A stretch of 64,000 bases of DNA from Methylocystis rosea SV97 (GTDB lineage: Bacteria > Pseudomonadota > Alphaproteobacteria > Rhizobiales > Beijerinckiaceae): NCBI RefSeq assembly GCF_000372845.1, contig NZ_KB889963.1, positions 2,624,304 through 2,688,303 on the forward strand, given 5' to 3'. Under the pieces are notes generated by a model. That model was not told the DNA's origin and ran no database searches. It saw nothing but the letters and a program-made list of their open reading frames with translations. Below, piece by piece: positions 1 through 8,590 of this stretch (positions within the stretch are counted from its first letter, which is position 1; every line of letters begins with the position of its first letter). The translations under genes were made by a program, and so were the position numbers.

Positions 1-229
1 GCATGGACGAAAGAGGCCGCCCGAGGGTGAGATTGAAATGCAGGCCGATGTCCGCGTTTCGGCCGCGGCGAGACAGCTCTAGCCCCATGGCGGACCAGCG
101 GGAACCATTCACCAAAGCCGAAACAGCAGTGAGCCTCCCCGCGTCGAGCGCTTCCAAAATGCCGGCGCTCACCCCATAAGACAGGCTGTAATCGTCCGCG
201 CAAACCGCAACAATTTGGTTATCAACCAT
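1..229 (-). CDS. ChbG/YdjC (HpnK-like) family carbohydrate deacetylase, N-terminal part
   Basis: Reading the minus strand from an ATG at 229 gives 76 codons that run off the left edge. The N-terminus has an ADDYS motif shortly after a hydrophobic strand (family ADDFG, metal-binding aspartates) and a GLHFNLT motif (family GLHLNLT, metal-binding histidine). Family members remove acetyl groups from N-acetylated sugars or act in hopanoid-linked sugar processing. It is divergent from the membrane glycosyltransferase at 321, a common pairing in this family, so a shared envelope-glycolipid role is plausible (inference). The C-terminus is outside the window. Substrate cannot be told. Confidence 0.75.
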   Translation of the reverse strand, partial: MVDNQIVAVCADDYSLSYGVSAGILEALDAGRLTAVSALVNGSRWSAMGLELSRRGRNADIGLHFNLTLGRPLSSM

Positions 230-320
230 CGCCCGCTCCTTTGCGCCGCCCAGGCGACTGCGCCTATGCTGCGCCCGTTAATCCTATGCTCTGCCTATAA
301 ATATTGGTTTAAACGCCGCC

Positions 321-1298
321 ATGAACAGGCCTGATGTATCGATCGTGATCCCCGTCTTCAACGAAGCGCAAAATCTTCGCGCTCTCGCGGCCAGACTCGC
401 CCTCGCCGTTGACGCATGCGACGTCTCCTATGAAGCGATCTTCGTCGACGACGGCTCCAGCGACGAGAGTCTGGAGATATTGCGCGACCTCTGCGCCGAG
501 GAGCCGCGCTTTCGCGCCCTGTCGCTTTCCCGCAACTTCGGCAAGGAAGTGGCGATCGTCGCCGGGCTGGACGCCACGCTCGGAAGCGCGGTCGTCATCA
601 TGGACGCCGACCTGCAGCACCCCCCGGAAGTCATCCCACAATTCATCGAGAAGTGGCGGGAAGGCTACAAGAACGTCTACGGCGAGCGCATAGACCGAGC
701 CACCGACCCCAAGCTGCGCGCAGCGTTCACGCATGTTTTTTACCGTTTGCTGGAGGACTTTGGCGACGTGCGCCTGCCGCCAGGCGCAGGCGACTTCCGC
801 CTTCTCGACCGGCAGGCGGTCGACGCGCTGCTGACGATGCGCGAGCGCGCGCGCTTCAATAAGGGCCTATTCGCCTGGATCGGCTTCAAATCGATCGGCG
901 TGCCCTTCGACGTCGAAGGCCGCGCCGGCGGAACGTCAAAATTCAATTTCCTCCGGCTTGCACGATTTGCGCTCGACGGGCTGATGTCCTTTTCGTCGAT
1001 TCCGCTCAAGGTGTGGACCTATGTAGGCTTAGCGATTTCCGCCTTCGCGATTGCGATGGCCGGCTACTACTGGGCCCGCACCATGGTTTTTGGCGTGGAT
1101 ACGCCGGGCTTTCCCACTCTGGTGGTCTCGATCGCCTTCTTCTCCGGCGTTCAGCTGATTTCGCTTGGCGTGCTCGGCGAGTATGTCGCCCGCATCTTCA
1201 ATGAGGTAAAGGGAAGGCCGCTCTATCTCGTCGCCGAGAAGCTGGGCGAGAACGACGTAACCAACGGCAAAGCGGGCGACTGGGGCGTCGACAACTGA
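321..1298 (+). CDS. Membrane-anchored family 2 glycosyltransferase (GtrB/DPM-like)
   Basis: 325 aa. The N-terminal GT-A domain begins with SIVIPVFNEAQNL and carries DDGSSDES and DADLQHPPE, the nucleotide- and metal-binding motifs of the dolichol/polyprenyl-phosphate glycosyltransferase group. Two membrane segments follow near residues 235-255 and 270-290, as in GtrB and ArnC. Such enzymes load a sugar onto a polyprenyl phosphate at the inner membrane for envelope glycan modification. It is divergent from a ChbG-type deacetylase and followed 65 bp later by a small membrane protein. The exact sugar is unknown. The ATG at 321 begins right before the first beta strand, as expected. Confidence 0.85.
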   Translation: MNRPDVSIVIPVFNEAQNLRALAARLALAVDACDVSYEAIFVDDGSSDESLEILRDLCAEEPRFRALSLSRNFGKEVAIVAGLDATLGSAVVIMDADLQHPPEVIPQFIEKWREGYKNVYGERIDRATDPKLRAAFTHVFYRLLEDFGDVRLPPGAGDFRLLDRQAVDALLTMRERARFNKGLFAWIGFKSIGVPFDVEGRAGGTSKFNFLRLARFALDGLMSFSSIPLKVWTYVGLAISAFAIAMAGYYWARTMVFGVDTPGFPTLVVSIAFFSGVQLISLGVLGEYVARIFNEVKGRPLYLVAEKLGENDVTNGKAGDWGVDN

Positions 1299-1363
1299 AT
1301 GCGGGGGGCTTTCGCAGATGCGTCACGCGCTGCAACGGCACAAAGGGGACGAGGCGTGAATCC

Positions 1364-1777
1364 ATGAACACCGAGCGCCGTTCGCCATTGCGCGGCAGAA
1401 ACCTCTTGATCGCCGCGGCCTTGATTGCGCTATTCGCCGCCTTCGGCGTCCGCATGTGGCGCTTCGTGGCGGCCCCCGCCCTGCCGACCCTGCTCGACGG
1501 CCTCCCCGAATCGAAAACCGAGGCCGATCAGCGGGTCTTCCAAGCGCGGCTCGCCCAACGCTTTCACGTGGGTTCGACAGAAGTCGACGATCTCATTGAT
1601 GAACTGCGCGAAGACGGATTCACGGTCGATGCGGATCAGGATGTCGCCACATACGAGCGCCGAGCCGACATTTCCGACAAATGCCGACGCAGCGCCAACA
1701 TTCGCTGGTCTCGGGGCGAAGGCGACGAGCTCGCCACGATCACTGGCGGATACTCCCTGCACTGCCCGCAGCACTGA
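1364..1777 (+). CDS. Small membrane-anchored hypothetical protein
   Basis: 137 aa. A basic N-terminus is followed by one membrane segment (about residues 14-34), then a soluble periplasmic domain with an acidic helix around residues 50-95 and two cysteines (about 105 and 135) that could form a disulfide. I do not recognise a family. It sits between a glycosyltransferase and murJ on the same strand with short gaps, so envelope biogenesis is a reasonable guess from context only. A GAGGCG purine stretch lies upstream of the ATG. Confidence 0.6.
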   Translation: MNTERRSPLRGRNLLIAAALIALFAAFGVRMWRFVAAPALPTLLDGLPESKTEADQRVFQARLAQRFHVGSTEVDDLIDELREDGFTVDADQDVATYERRADISDKCRRSANIRWSRGEGDELATITGGYSLHCPQH

Positions 1778-1818
1778 CGGGAGCGCAGGCTTAACCGAAT
1801 CCTGCTAGGACGATTGCG

Positions 1819-3348
1819 ATGATTCGCAATCTGCTCTCGGTTGGCGGCTTCACCCTGCTCTCGCGCGTGACGGGCTTTCTGTCGCTCGCCATGCAGTCGG
1901 CGATCATGGGGGCCGGCGCCGTCTCGGACGCCTTCTTCATCGCCCAGCGGCTGCCGAACAGTTTTCGCGCGATCTTTGGCGAAGGCGCGTTCAACGCGGC
2001 GTTCGTTCCATCTTATTCGATGGCGATCGAGCAGAAGGGCGACGCGGCGGCCGAGGAATTCGCCGGAGAAGTTTACACGCTGCTCCTGGCCTCGCAGATC
2101 ATATTGCTCGCCATCGTCTGGACGCTGACGCCGCAATTCGTCTCGCTGCTCGCGCCGGGCCTCGACGACCGGCCGGAAAAATTCGAGCTGGCCGTCAATC
2201 TGACGCGCATCACCTTTCCCTATCTGCTTTTCATCACCCTCTTCGTCTTGCACATGGGGGCGCTGAACGCGCGCGGCCGCTTCGCGCTTCCAGCCTTCGC
2301 ACCCAATCTGATGAATTTCTCCGTGATGGCGGCGCTCGCCGTCGCCTTCCTTTTTCCAAACGCCGGCTATGCGGCGAGTTGGGGCATTACAGTCTCCGGC
2401 GTTCTGGAGCTCGGGCTGTTGATGTGGCAGGCGCGGCGCATCGGCGTCCTGCAACGCTTGCGCAAGCCGCATTGGGCGCGCGTGCGCGATTTCTTCATTC
2501 GCCTGGGGCCCGCGATCATCGGGTCAGCTAGTCCGCAGATCGCCGTGCTCGCCGACACAATTCTCTCGTCGATGCTTCCCGATGGAGGCGTGTCGTCGAT
2601 TTCTTACGCGGAGCGGCTCTATCAGCTTCCGGTCGGCGTGATCGGCATCGCCGCCGGCACGGTGCTGCTGCCGGAAATGAGCCGACGCCTCGCCGCGGGC
2701 GACGAGGCGGGCGCGCTTCACGCGCAGAGCCGAACCATGGCGCTCACCGTCGCGCTGGCGGCTCCCTTTTTTATCGCCTTCGACACAATTCCCGAGTTGA
2801 TCGTCGCGGGGCTTTTCCAGCGCGGCAAATTCTCGGCGGCCGACGCCTACGCCGCCGGGGACGTGCTCGCCGCCTATGGCGCCGGTCTGATGGCGCTCGT
2901 GCTGATCGCCTCGGCGCGCGCGAGTTTTCAGGCGCGCGGCGACACAAGAACGCCGATGCTCATCGCGCTGGCGGCGCTCGCCGCGAATGTCGCGTTGAAG
3001 ATCGTGCTGTTTCGACCGCTCGGGGCGGTCGGGCTCGCGACGGCGACGTCAGTCGGATTGTGGATCAACCTCGCCGCGCTCGTCGGACTCGCGCTCGCCC
3101 AGGAAGGAATGCGATTCGACGCCGTTTTCGTGAAGACGCTCGGCGCGACATTTGTCGCCTGCGCCTTTCTCGCCGCTGTCGCCATTTTCGGGCGTTCATC
3201 CGCCTTGGCGCTCGGCGTGCATTTCGGCGCTCTCGCCAACCTCGTCGCGCTCACCGCGCTCGCGCTCGTCGGCGCGCTCGTCTACGCCGGCGTCCTTCTT
3301 GGGGCGCTGCGCGCGAGCGGGGTGACGATCGCAAGCCTTAGACGATAG
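1819..3348 (+). CDS. murJ: Lipid II flippase MurJ (MviN family)
   Basis: 509 aa, the usual length for alphaproteobacterial MurJ. The protein is hydrophobic throughout with about 14 predicted membrane segments. The N-terminus (LLSVGGFTLLSRVTGFLS) and the loop GAGAVSDAFFIAQRLPN are characteristic MviN/MurJ signatures. Further on are FRAIFGEGAFNAAFVP and ISYAERLYQLPVGVIGIA, also conserved. MurJ moves lipid-linked peptidoglycan precursor across the inner membrane and is essential in most bacteria. The gene follows the small membrane protein by 41 bp and ends four bases before the convergent DUF2267-like gene at 3352. Confidence 0.95.
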   Translation: MIRNLLSVGGFTLLSRVTGFLSLAMQSAIMGAGAVSDAFFIAQRLPNSFRAIFGEGAFNAAFVPSYSMAIEQKGDAAAEEFAGEVYTLLLASQIILLAIVWTLTPQFVSLLAPGLDDRPEKFELAVNLTRITFPYLLFITLFVLHMGALNARGRFALPAFAPNLMNFSVMAALAVAFLFPNAGYAASWGITVSGVLELGLLMWQARRIGVLQRLRKPHWARVRDFFIRLGPAIIGSASPQIAVLADTILSSMLPDGGVSSISYAERLYQLPVGVIGIAAGTVLLPEMSRRLAAGDEAGALHAQSRTMALTVALAAPFFIAFDTIPELIVAGLFQRGKFSAADAYAAGDVLAAYGAGLMALVLIASARASFQARGDTRTPMLIALAALAANVALKIVLFRPLGAVGLATATSVGLWINLAALVGLALAQEGMRFDAVFVKTLGATFVACAFLAAVAIFGRSSALALGVHFGALANLVALTALALVGALVYAGVLLGALRASGVTIASLRR

Positions 3349-3351
3349 GGA

Positions 3352-3735
3352 TCAAACGAACTGCGCGATGCCTGGGATCGAATCGACGATCGCCCGCAGC
3401 TTTTCCGGCCCGACTTTCTCTTCGGCATAGCCGAAAATCTCATGACCCAGTTTTGGAATCTGGCTCATGTCGACGCCGGCGCCGTTCAGCTTGGCGGCAA
3501 GGCCCATAAGCCCGCCCATGCCCCCCATCAAGCCTGCGAGCCCGCCTCCGCCGCCGCCCGCGGATTCGGCGGACTGGATCGCCTCAGGGGCGCCGGGAAC
3601 CTGAGCGAGTAACTCCGAGACGGCGCCGTCGCGCGATTCCTTTTGAAGGAAGCCCAGAACGAGCCCCACCGCCGTCCTGGCGACCTCTGCGTCAACGCCA
3701 AGGGCCGCCGAGACGCGCGCCACCAGTTCATCCAT
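3352..3735 (-). CDS. DUF2267/DUF2780-like protein, copy 1
   Basis: 127 aa when started at the ATG at 3735, preceded at good spacing by GGGGAG. The longer open frame to 3798 lacks such a site. An N-terminal helical domain (about residues 1-45, LVLGFLQKES near 25) is followed by a glycine-rich linker rich in GGM/GGL and a C-terminal helical part ending near EEKVGPEKLRAIVDSIPG. The neighbour at 3866 has the same organisation and the shared LGLVLGFL-type motif, so the two are tandem paralogues. Function of the family is not established. Apparently cytoplasmic: there is no signal peptide. Confidence 0.7.
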   Translation of the reverse strand: MDELVARVSAALGVDAEVARTAVGLVLGFLQKESRDGAVSELLAQVPGAPEAIQSAESAGGGGGGLAGLMGGMGGLMGLAAKLNGAGVDMSQIPKLGHEIFGYAEEKVGPEKLRAIVDSIPGIAQFV

Positions 3736-3865
3736 TGCAGGCTCCCCTTCGCAAACCGAAAGACGCCGGACTGTCGCCGCGACAGGAAGGAAAATCAAGC
3801 GCTCTGATTGCGTTTATACACGCGCCGGATGGCTGACGCGCGCGTCTCGCGCGTCAGCCAAATTG

Positions 3866-4297
3866 TTACGCCGAGTGGCGTAGATCCGTCGGCAGGTCGG
3901 TGCGCTCACGCAACGCGGGCAGAATGCCCTTGATCTTCTCGGCGCCCTCGGCCCCAATAATATTTTCAGCGCGATTGACCACTTGGCGAACCAACGCGTC
4001 GGTCTGCGCTTCACTGATCCCGAGCTTTTCGAGCTGACCAGCGAGAATATTCAGATCTGCGCGGCCGTGGCCAATAAAGCTCGTCATGCCTTCGATGACC
4101 TGCGTGACCCCGCCGTCGCCGGTGTACTGAGCTGTGTCAATCGCCTCTTGCGCGCGCGGCATCTTGGCGATCATTACCTGCATATTGCCGGTCGTATCCT
4201 TGTCGCGAAGAAAACCGAGTACAAGGCCGAGAGCCGCTTTGGCGACCGTCGGATCGAGCTTCGTCTCGGCGACGACGCTATTGGTAAGCTCTTCCAT
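3866..4297 (-). CDS. DUF2267/DUF2780-like protein, copy 2
   Basis: 143 aa from the ATG at 4297, which has a strong GGAGG seven bases upstream. An extended frame to 4378 is open but has no such site. It is a paralogue of the gene at 3352: the N-terminal region (VAKAALGLVLGFLRDKD) matches that gene's VARTAVGLVLGFLQKES, and the C-terminus again has a helical IGAEGAEKIKGILP motif. The glycine-rich linker is replaced by a shorter one. The 130-bp gap between the copies and their common strand suggest co-transcription. Role unknown. Confidence 0.7.
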   Translation of the reverse strand: MEELTNSVVAETKLDPTVAKAALGLVLGFLRDKDTTGNMQVMIAKMPRAQEAIDTAQYTGDGGVTQVIEGMTSFIGHGRADLNILAGQLEKLGISEAQTDALVRQVVNRAENIIGAEGAEKIKGILPALRERTDLPTDLRHSA

Positions 4298-4378
4298 TGG
4301 ACATCCTCCACGCGAACCATTGTGGTTGCGGTAGATGTCGCGGCAACGCTCGCTTTCAAGCGCGGCGATACTGCTCAA

Positions 4379-5611
4379 CTAAGCGGCGTCGAGGCCGTAG
4401 AGTGAGTGAAGCGTGCGAACGGCGAGTTCGGTATAGGCCTCGTCGATCAACACCGAAAATTTGATCTCCGACGTGGTGATGGCGCGGATATTGACGCCCT
4501 TCTGCGACAGGGCGCGAAACGCCTCAGCGGCCACGCCGGCGTGGCTGCGCATGCCGATTCCGATCGCGGAAATCTTAGCGACGTCTTTTTCGCCCGTTAT
4601 GCTCGCGAAGCCGATGGCGTCCTTGACCTTCTCGATGATCGCAAAGGCGCGCTCGTAGTCAGCGGTTCCTACGGTGAAGGTCATGTCGGTCATGCCCTCC
4701 TCGGAGACGACCTGCACAATCATGTCGACGTTGATTCCGGCCTCGGCCAAGGGCATGAACACCGCGGCCGCGACGCCCGGCTTGTCGGCGACGCCGCGAA
4801 GCGTGATCTGCGCTTCGTCGCGCGAGAACGCGATGCCTGTGACGACTTGCGCTTCCACAATGTCCTCCTCGTTGCAGATTAACGTCCCCTGCCCCGGATT
4901 TTCCGGATCGTCGAAGGACGAGCGCACATAGGTCGGCACGCCGTGCACCATGGCGACCTCGACCGAACGCACCTGCAGGACCTTCGCGCCAAGCGACGCC
5001 ATTTCCAGCATCTCTTCAAAAGCGATCTTGTCCATGCGCCGCGCCTTCGGCACGACGCGCGGATCGGTGGTGTAAACGCCGTCAACGTCCGTATAGATGT
5101 CACAGCGGCTGGCCTTGATCGCCGCCGCGATGGCGACGGCGCTTGTATCCGAGCCGCCACGTCCGAGCGTCGTGATCCGCCCGGTTTCTCGGTGCACGCC
5201 CTGAAAGCCGGCGATGACGGCGACTTCGCCGCGGTTGAGGCCTTCGATGATGCCCGCGCCATCGATCGATTCGATCCGCGCCGCGCCATGCGTGCAGTTG
5301 GTGTAGATCGGCGCCTGCCAGCCGAGCCAGGAGCGGGCGGGCACCCCCGCCTTCTGCAGCGCCATCGCCAGAAGCCCGGCCGTCACCTGTTCTCCCGAGG
5401 CGACGACGGCGTCATATTCGCGCTGATCGCAAAGCGGCGCCGCCTCCTTGCACCAGGCGACAAGCTCATTGGTCTTGCCGGCCATCGCCGAGACCACCAC
5501 AGCGACCTCACGCCCAGCATCCACCTCGCGCTTCACATGGCGCGCGACATTGTGGATGCGTTCGACAGTGGCGACCGAGGTGCCGCCGAATTTCATAACC
5601 AGGCGTGACAT
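4379..5611 (-). CDS. lysC: Aspartate kinase
   Basis: 410 aa from the ATG at 5611. Catalyses ATP-dependent phosphorylation of aspartate, the first step to lysine, threonine, methionine and diaminopimelate. The product starts MSRLVMKFGGTSV, the kinase-domain signature, and carries GRGGSDTSAVAIAAA and TDVDGVYTTDPR in the active-site region. Two C-terminal ACT domains (about residues 265-410, with VSEEGMTDMTFTV) give feedback control. The open frame extends to 5779, but the family start is clear at 5611. It is divergent from ubiG, a common alphaproteobacterial arrangement. No strong ribosome-binding site is visible. Confidence 0.96.
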   Translation of the reverse strand: MSRLVMKFGGTSVATVERIHNVARHVKREVDAGREVAVVVSAMAGKTNELVAWCKEAAPLCDQREYDAVVASGEQVTAGLLAMALQKAGVPARSWLGWQAPIYTNCTHGAARIESIDGAGIIEGLNRGEVAVIAGFQGVHRETGRITTLGRGGSDTSAVAIAAAIKASRCDIYTDVDGVYTTDPRVVPKARRMDKIAFEEMLEMASLGAKVLQVRSVEVAMVHGVPTYVRSSFDDPENPGQGTLICNEEDIVEAQVVTGIAFSRDEAQITLRGVADKPGVAAAVFMPLAEAGINVDMIVQVVSEEGMTDMTFTVGTADYERAFAIIEKVKDAIGFASITGEKDVAKISAIGIGMRSHAGVAAEAFRALSQKGVNIRAITTSEIKFSVLIDEAYTELAVRTLHSLYGLDAA

Positions 5612-5807
5612 GGAGACCGAAAATGGGCGAGGCGCTCGCGTCTCGCGGGAAGCGGCGCTATATGTGTCCGCGTCGGCGGACCTGTCAACGGCAGCGCTCC
5701 GCCAAGGGAAACATGCGCAAGCTTCTCGTCCTTCGAGGCGCGCGCTTTGCGCACTCCTCAGGATGAGGAGCGCGCGCATAATTTTCTACATCTTCTCGAG
5801 GTTCCTC

Positions 5808-6578
5808 TTGCCCCAACAGTCCGCTCCCCACTCCGCCAGCGTCGACCCCGAAGACGTCGCGCGTTTCAACCGCCTGGCCGAGCTTTGGTGGGACAAGAAT
5901 GGCAAGATGGGGATTCTCCACGAGATCAATCCCATCCGAGTCGCCTATATCCGCGATCACGTGCGCCGGCTCATCCGACACGACGCCAGCGCATTGAACG
6001 CGCCCGGCGACCGACCGCTGGAGGGCGTGCGCATCGCCGATATCGGCTGCGGCGGCGGCATATTGAGCGAGTCGCTGGCGGAGCTCGGCGCTCAGGTGAC
6101 CGGGGTCGACCCCGCGACCAACAACATCGCCATCGCGAAACGCCACGCCGAAACGTCCGGGCTGGACATCGATTATCGCAATATCACCGCCGAAGACCTC
6201 GCCGCGGCCGGCGAGCAGTTCGACGCGGTGGCGGCGCTCGAAGTCATTGAGCATGTGGAAGGGCCGCGGGAATTCGTCGCCATGCTGGGGCGGCTGCTGA
6301 AGCCCGGCGGGCTCCTCTTTCTGGCGACGATTGACCGGACGACGAAAAGCTATCTGCTGGCCATCGTCGCCGCCGAATATGTGCTCGGCTGGGTGCCGAA
6401 AGGCACCCATAACCATGACAAATTCATCCGCCCGGACGAACTCTCGTCATGGGTGCGTCAGGGCGGCATGCGGGAGATCGATCGTGTCGGGATGAGCTTC
6501 CAGCCGCTGACCAGAAGCTGGCGAAAAAGCCACGATACGGACGTCAATTATCTGATGGCGGCTCGAAAAGAAGGTTAG
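5808..6578 (+). CDS. ubiG: Ubiquinone biosynthesis O-methyltransferase UbiG
   Basis: Class I SAM-dependent methyltransferase performing both O-methylations of ubiquinone synthesis. VDPEDVARFNRLAELWWD is the family N-terminus and IADIGCGGGILSE the SAM-binding motif I; ALEVIEHVEGP and GGLLFLATIDRT follow. The frame is open from 5448, but family members begin roughly ten residues before VDPEDVARF. I therefore chose the TTG at 5808 (256 aa), preceded by GAGG. An in-frame ATG at 5763 is the alternative and would add 15 residues. Upstream of that the frame reads through lysC antisense. Confidence 0.92.
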   Translation: MPQQSAPHSASVDPEDVARFNRLAELWWDKNGKMGILHEINPIRVAYIRDHVRRLIRHDASALNAPGDRPLEGVRIADIGCGGGILSESLAELGAQVTGVDPATNNIAIAKRHAETSGLDIDYRNITAEDLAAAGEQFDAVAALEVIEHVEGPREFVAMLGRLLKPGGLLFLATIDRTTKSYLLAIVAAEYVLGWVPKGTHNHDKFIRPDELSSWVRQGGMREIDRVGMSFQPLTRSWRKSHDTDVNYLMAARKEG

Positions 6579-6652
6579 GCTCCGGTCGGCGGGTAGCGAG
6601 AATGCGCTGAAGCTCTTGTTCGCGCCCCCTGTCCTCGGTAAAATCTGAGCCT

Positions 6653-7306
6653 ATGCTTAGAGATTCTCGCACGCGCTCCCGTCTTCTCGTCGCTGTCGCC
6701 ATCGGACTGGCGATCGCCTTCGCTTTTGACGCTGCCGAGGCGAAGCCCAAGCCGGGCGCGGAAGACGCTCCGGCCGAGGACGCAAGCGGCAAAGCCAACA
6801 AGCGAAAGCCGACCAAAAACGAGAAAGCCGACAAGGCCGAGAAGCCGGCGGCCAAAGGCTCAGACAAGCCGGAACAGCTCGGAAACTTCGGAGAATGGGG
6901 CGCCTACGCCGCCCAAAGCGGGCGCAACAGGACCTGCTATGCGCTTGGGCAACCCAAGGAGCGGACGCCGAAGGCGAAGCTCAAAGACGCGACCGCCTAC
7001 ATCTTTATCTCGACGCGGCCGGCGGAAAATATCCATAATGAGGTCGCGATCAATCTGGGCTATGCGACGAAGGACGGCTCCGCCGCTGTCGCCGATATCG
7101 ATGGCGACAGCTACGAACTGATCACCAAGGGAACGAACGCCTGGGTGAAGGATCAGTCGCGAGAGAAAGAATTTGTCGGCGCGCTGCGCGGCGGCGCCAA
7201 GCTCATCGTGAAGGCCGCTTCGTCTAAAGGGACAAGCACCACCGACAGCTATTCCCTCAAGGGAATGTCGGACGCGCTCGCGCGCGCCCTGCAGGAATGC
7301 AAGTAG
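6653..7306 (+). CDS. Invasion-associated locus B (IalB)-like secreted protein
   Basis: 217 aa. A signal peptide (about residues 1-30) is followed by a strongly charged, lysine-, glutamate- and alanine-rich linker (about 30-75). The globular C-terminal domain starts near GEWGAYAAQSGRNRTCYA and ends in CK, so two cysteines probably pair. That domain resembles the IalB family of periplasmic proteins, named for an invasion locus in Bartonella but widespread in non-pathogenic Alphaproteobacteria. Its molecular role is unclear. It stands alone between ubiG and a convergent cupin gene. Confidence 0.75.
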   Translation: MLRDSRTRSRLLVAVAIGLAIAFAFDAAEAKPKPGAEDAPAEDASGKANKRKPTKNEKADKAEKPAAKGSDKPEQLGNFGEWGAYAAQSGRNRTCYALGQPKERTPKAKLKDATAYIFISTRPAENIHNEVAINLGYATKDGSAAVADIDGDSYELITKGTNAWVKDQSREKEFVGALRGGAKLIVKAASSKGTSTTDSYSLKGMSDALARALQECK

Positions 7307-7309
7307 CTC

Positions 7310-7858
7310 CTACCGCGGCTGGCCTGCCGGTATCGGATCGCTTTTGACCGAAGCCGCGATTGAGCGGATCTCGGCCGCTACGCCAGGATATTTCGACGCC
7401 AGTTGATCGAGATCGCCGATCTCAACGTCCTGCGGCGTGACGCCCGGCCACTCGGTGCTGGCGCCAAAAAACCAGCGTCCGCCGCCCAGAAGCCGCGCCG
7501 TGTGAAATGTGTCGCCGGGAATAAGCAGCTGAACCCTCTGGCCGGCGCGCAGATCCGGTCCGACCACCACGCGCTCGGTTGAGCCGTCGCTATGGAGCAT
7601 GAACAGCCCCAGCGGATCGCCGAGATAATAATGATAGAGCTGATCGTTGCGAATTCGGTGCAGCCGAACCGGCGCGTGCGGCGTCACCAGAAAATAGAGC
7701 GCTGAACCCACTGGCCCGCTGCGCGCGAAGGGCGCCGGCAAGGCGTCCGCACCCAAGGACAGCTTGCTCGTATAGGTGATGCGGACGAAGCCGCACGTCG
7801 CATTGGGCTCGAGCGCGAGCAGATCGACAATCTCTTCATGGCTCAGCGCTTCGGACAT
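7310..7858 (-). CDS. DUF985-type cupin protein
   Basis: 182 aa from the ATG at 7858, with AAGGGG upstream; the open frame reaches 7966 without a better start. The sequence has typical DUF985 cupin features: the N-terminal HEEIVDLLALEPN, SALYFLVTPHAPVRLHRIRNDQLYHYYLGDPL in the barrel, then LIPGDTFHTARLLGGGRWFFGAST and a C-terminal PGVTPQDVEIGD. The metal-site histidines are visible in the barrel strands. Reaction unknown; related proteins are small soluble cupins. It is convergent with the IalB-like gene (3 bp apart). Confidence 0.75.
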   Translation of the reverse strand: MSEALSHEEIVDLLALEPNATCGFVRITYTSKLSLGADALPAPFARSGPVGSALYFLVTPHAPVRLHRIRNDQLYHYYLGDPLGLFMLHSDGSTERVVVGPDLRAGQRVQLLIPGDTFHTARLLGGGRWFFGASTEWPGVTPQDVEIGDLDQLASKYPGVAAEIRSIAASVKSDPIPAGQPR

Positions 7859-8173
7859 GGCGGCCCCTTCGGCTTGAACGAGTGGCGATGGCTGAAAAGT
7901 CGATAACACGCGGGTAAGCCGAACGGCAGGGCTTCCCGCCTCTCGCGTGACGCCTGGATCCAGCAAGTATAAGTTTCATGATACCAAGTATTTGACCAAC
8001 GGAAATACTGTCTGTGGTCCTTGTTTCCGGGGACCGCTTCCGCAGACTACGCCCAGCCATGGAAGTCCCCCTGTAGCTGTCCTGGCGGACGGCGGCGGTT
8101 TTCATCGCTGCATCATCCGCCGCCGTCCCTGTCCTTCCGGCGAAAGCCGAACAACATAGAATGGGAGAGGCAA
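7859..8173. other. Intergenic region without a supported gene
   Basis: About 315 bp between the divergent cupin gene and the 54-codon gene at 8174. The apparent open frames here have no convincing start or family resemblance. It presumably holds promoters for both neighbours, but I see no clear box. Confidence 0.4.
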
Positions 8174-8338
8174 ATGGCCGTTAATGTTCACGACGGCGAA
8201 GTCGGCAAGATCCTCGTGTATCTGATCGGCTTCACCGCTTTCGTCATCGTCGCTCTTACCTGGGTGCCGCATTGGATCTCGCCTGACAGCGCGAATATCA
8301 CGGTTGAAACCGGCAACACGGCGCGCATGATCCAGTGA
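8174..8338 (+). CDS. 54-residue single-pass membrane protein, unknown
   Basis: 54 aa with GGGAGAG before the ATG. A short polar N-terminus (MAVNVHDGEVGK) is followed by one strongly hydrophobic segment (about residues 12-33) ending near a tryptophan/proline pair (TWVPHW), then a polar tail. The arrangement resembles small accessory subunits of membrane complexes, but I do not recognise the family. A strong inverted repeat lies just after the stop, supporting an independent transcript. The good ribosome-binding site and terminator make it more likely real than a chance frame. Confidence 0.6.
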   Translation: MAVNVHDGEVGKILVYLIGFTAFVIVALTWVPHWISPDSANITVETGNTARMIQ

Positions 8339-8343
8339 CGTCG

Positions 8344-8377
8344 CGACGCTCCGGAAGCCGTCCCTTCCGGAGCGTCG
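8344..8377 (+). terminator. Strong hairpin after the 54-codon gene
   Basis: A perfect 13-bp inverted repeat (8344-8356 with 8365-8377) with an 8-nt loop, beginning five bases after the stop codon. There is no T-tract, so it is either a non-canonical terminator or a 3' stabiliser. Confidence 0.55.
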
Positions 8378-8471
8378 ACGCAGGCGCCTCGCGCCAGTTG
8401 CAAAGCAAATTCGTTTCCGGCATAACGACGCCCGCGACGGCTGCGCGACTTGCTTTGCCGGCGCGACGGAT

Positions 8472-8546
8472 GCGGGTGTAGCTCAGGGGTAGAGCACAAC
8501 CTTGCCAAGGTTGGGGTCGAGGGTTCGAATCCCTTCGCCCGCTCCA
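8472..8546 (+). tRNA. tRNA-Gly (GCC)
   Basis: The acceptor stem GCGGGTG pairs with CGCCCGC. The anticodon loop TTGCCAA gives anticodon GCC, the T-arm is GGGTTCGAATCCC, and CCA is encoded. It lies directly upstream of ispE. Confidence 0.95.
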
Positions 8547-8590
8547 ATTCAACGCTCCGCGAATTCCCCACTTGCGGAGACCGGGGTCAG

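Noticed and set aside
8188-8571. Minus-strand frame overlapping the 54-aa gene and tRNA-Gly
   Set aside because: Its [24 protein letters not shown] start is the tRNA-Gly antisense pattern.
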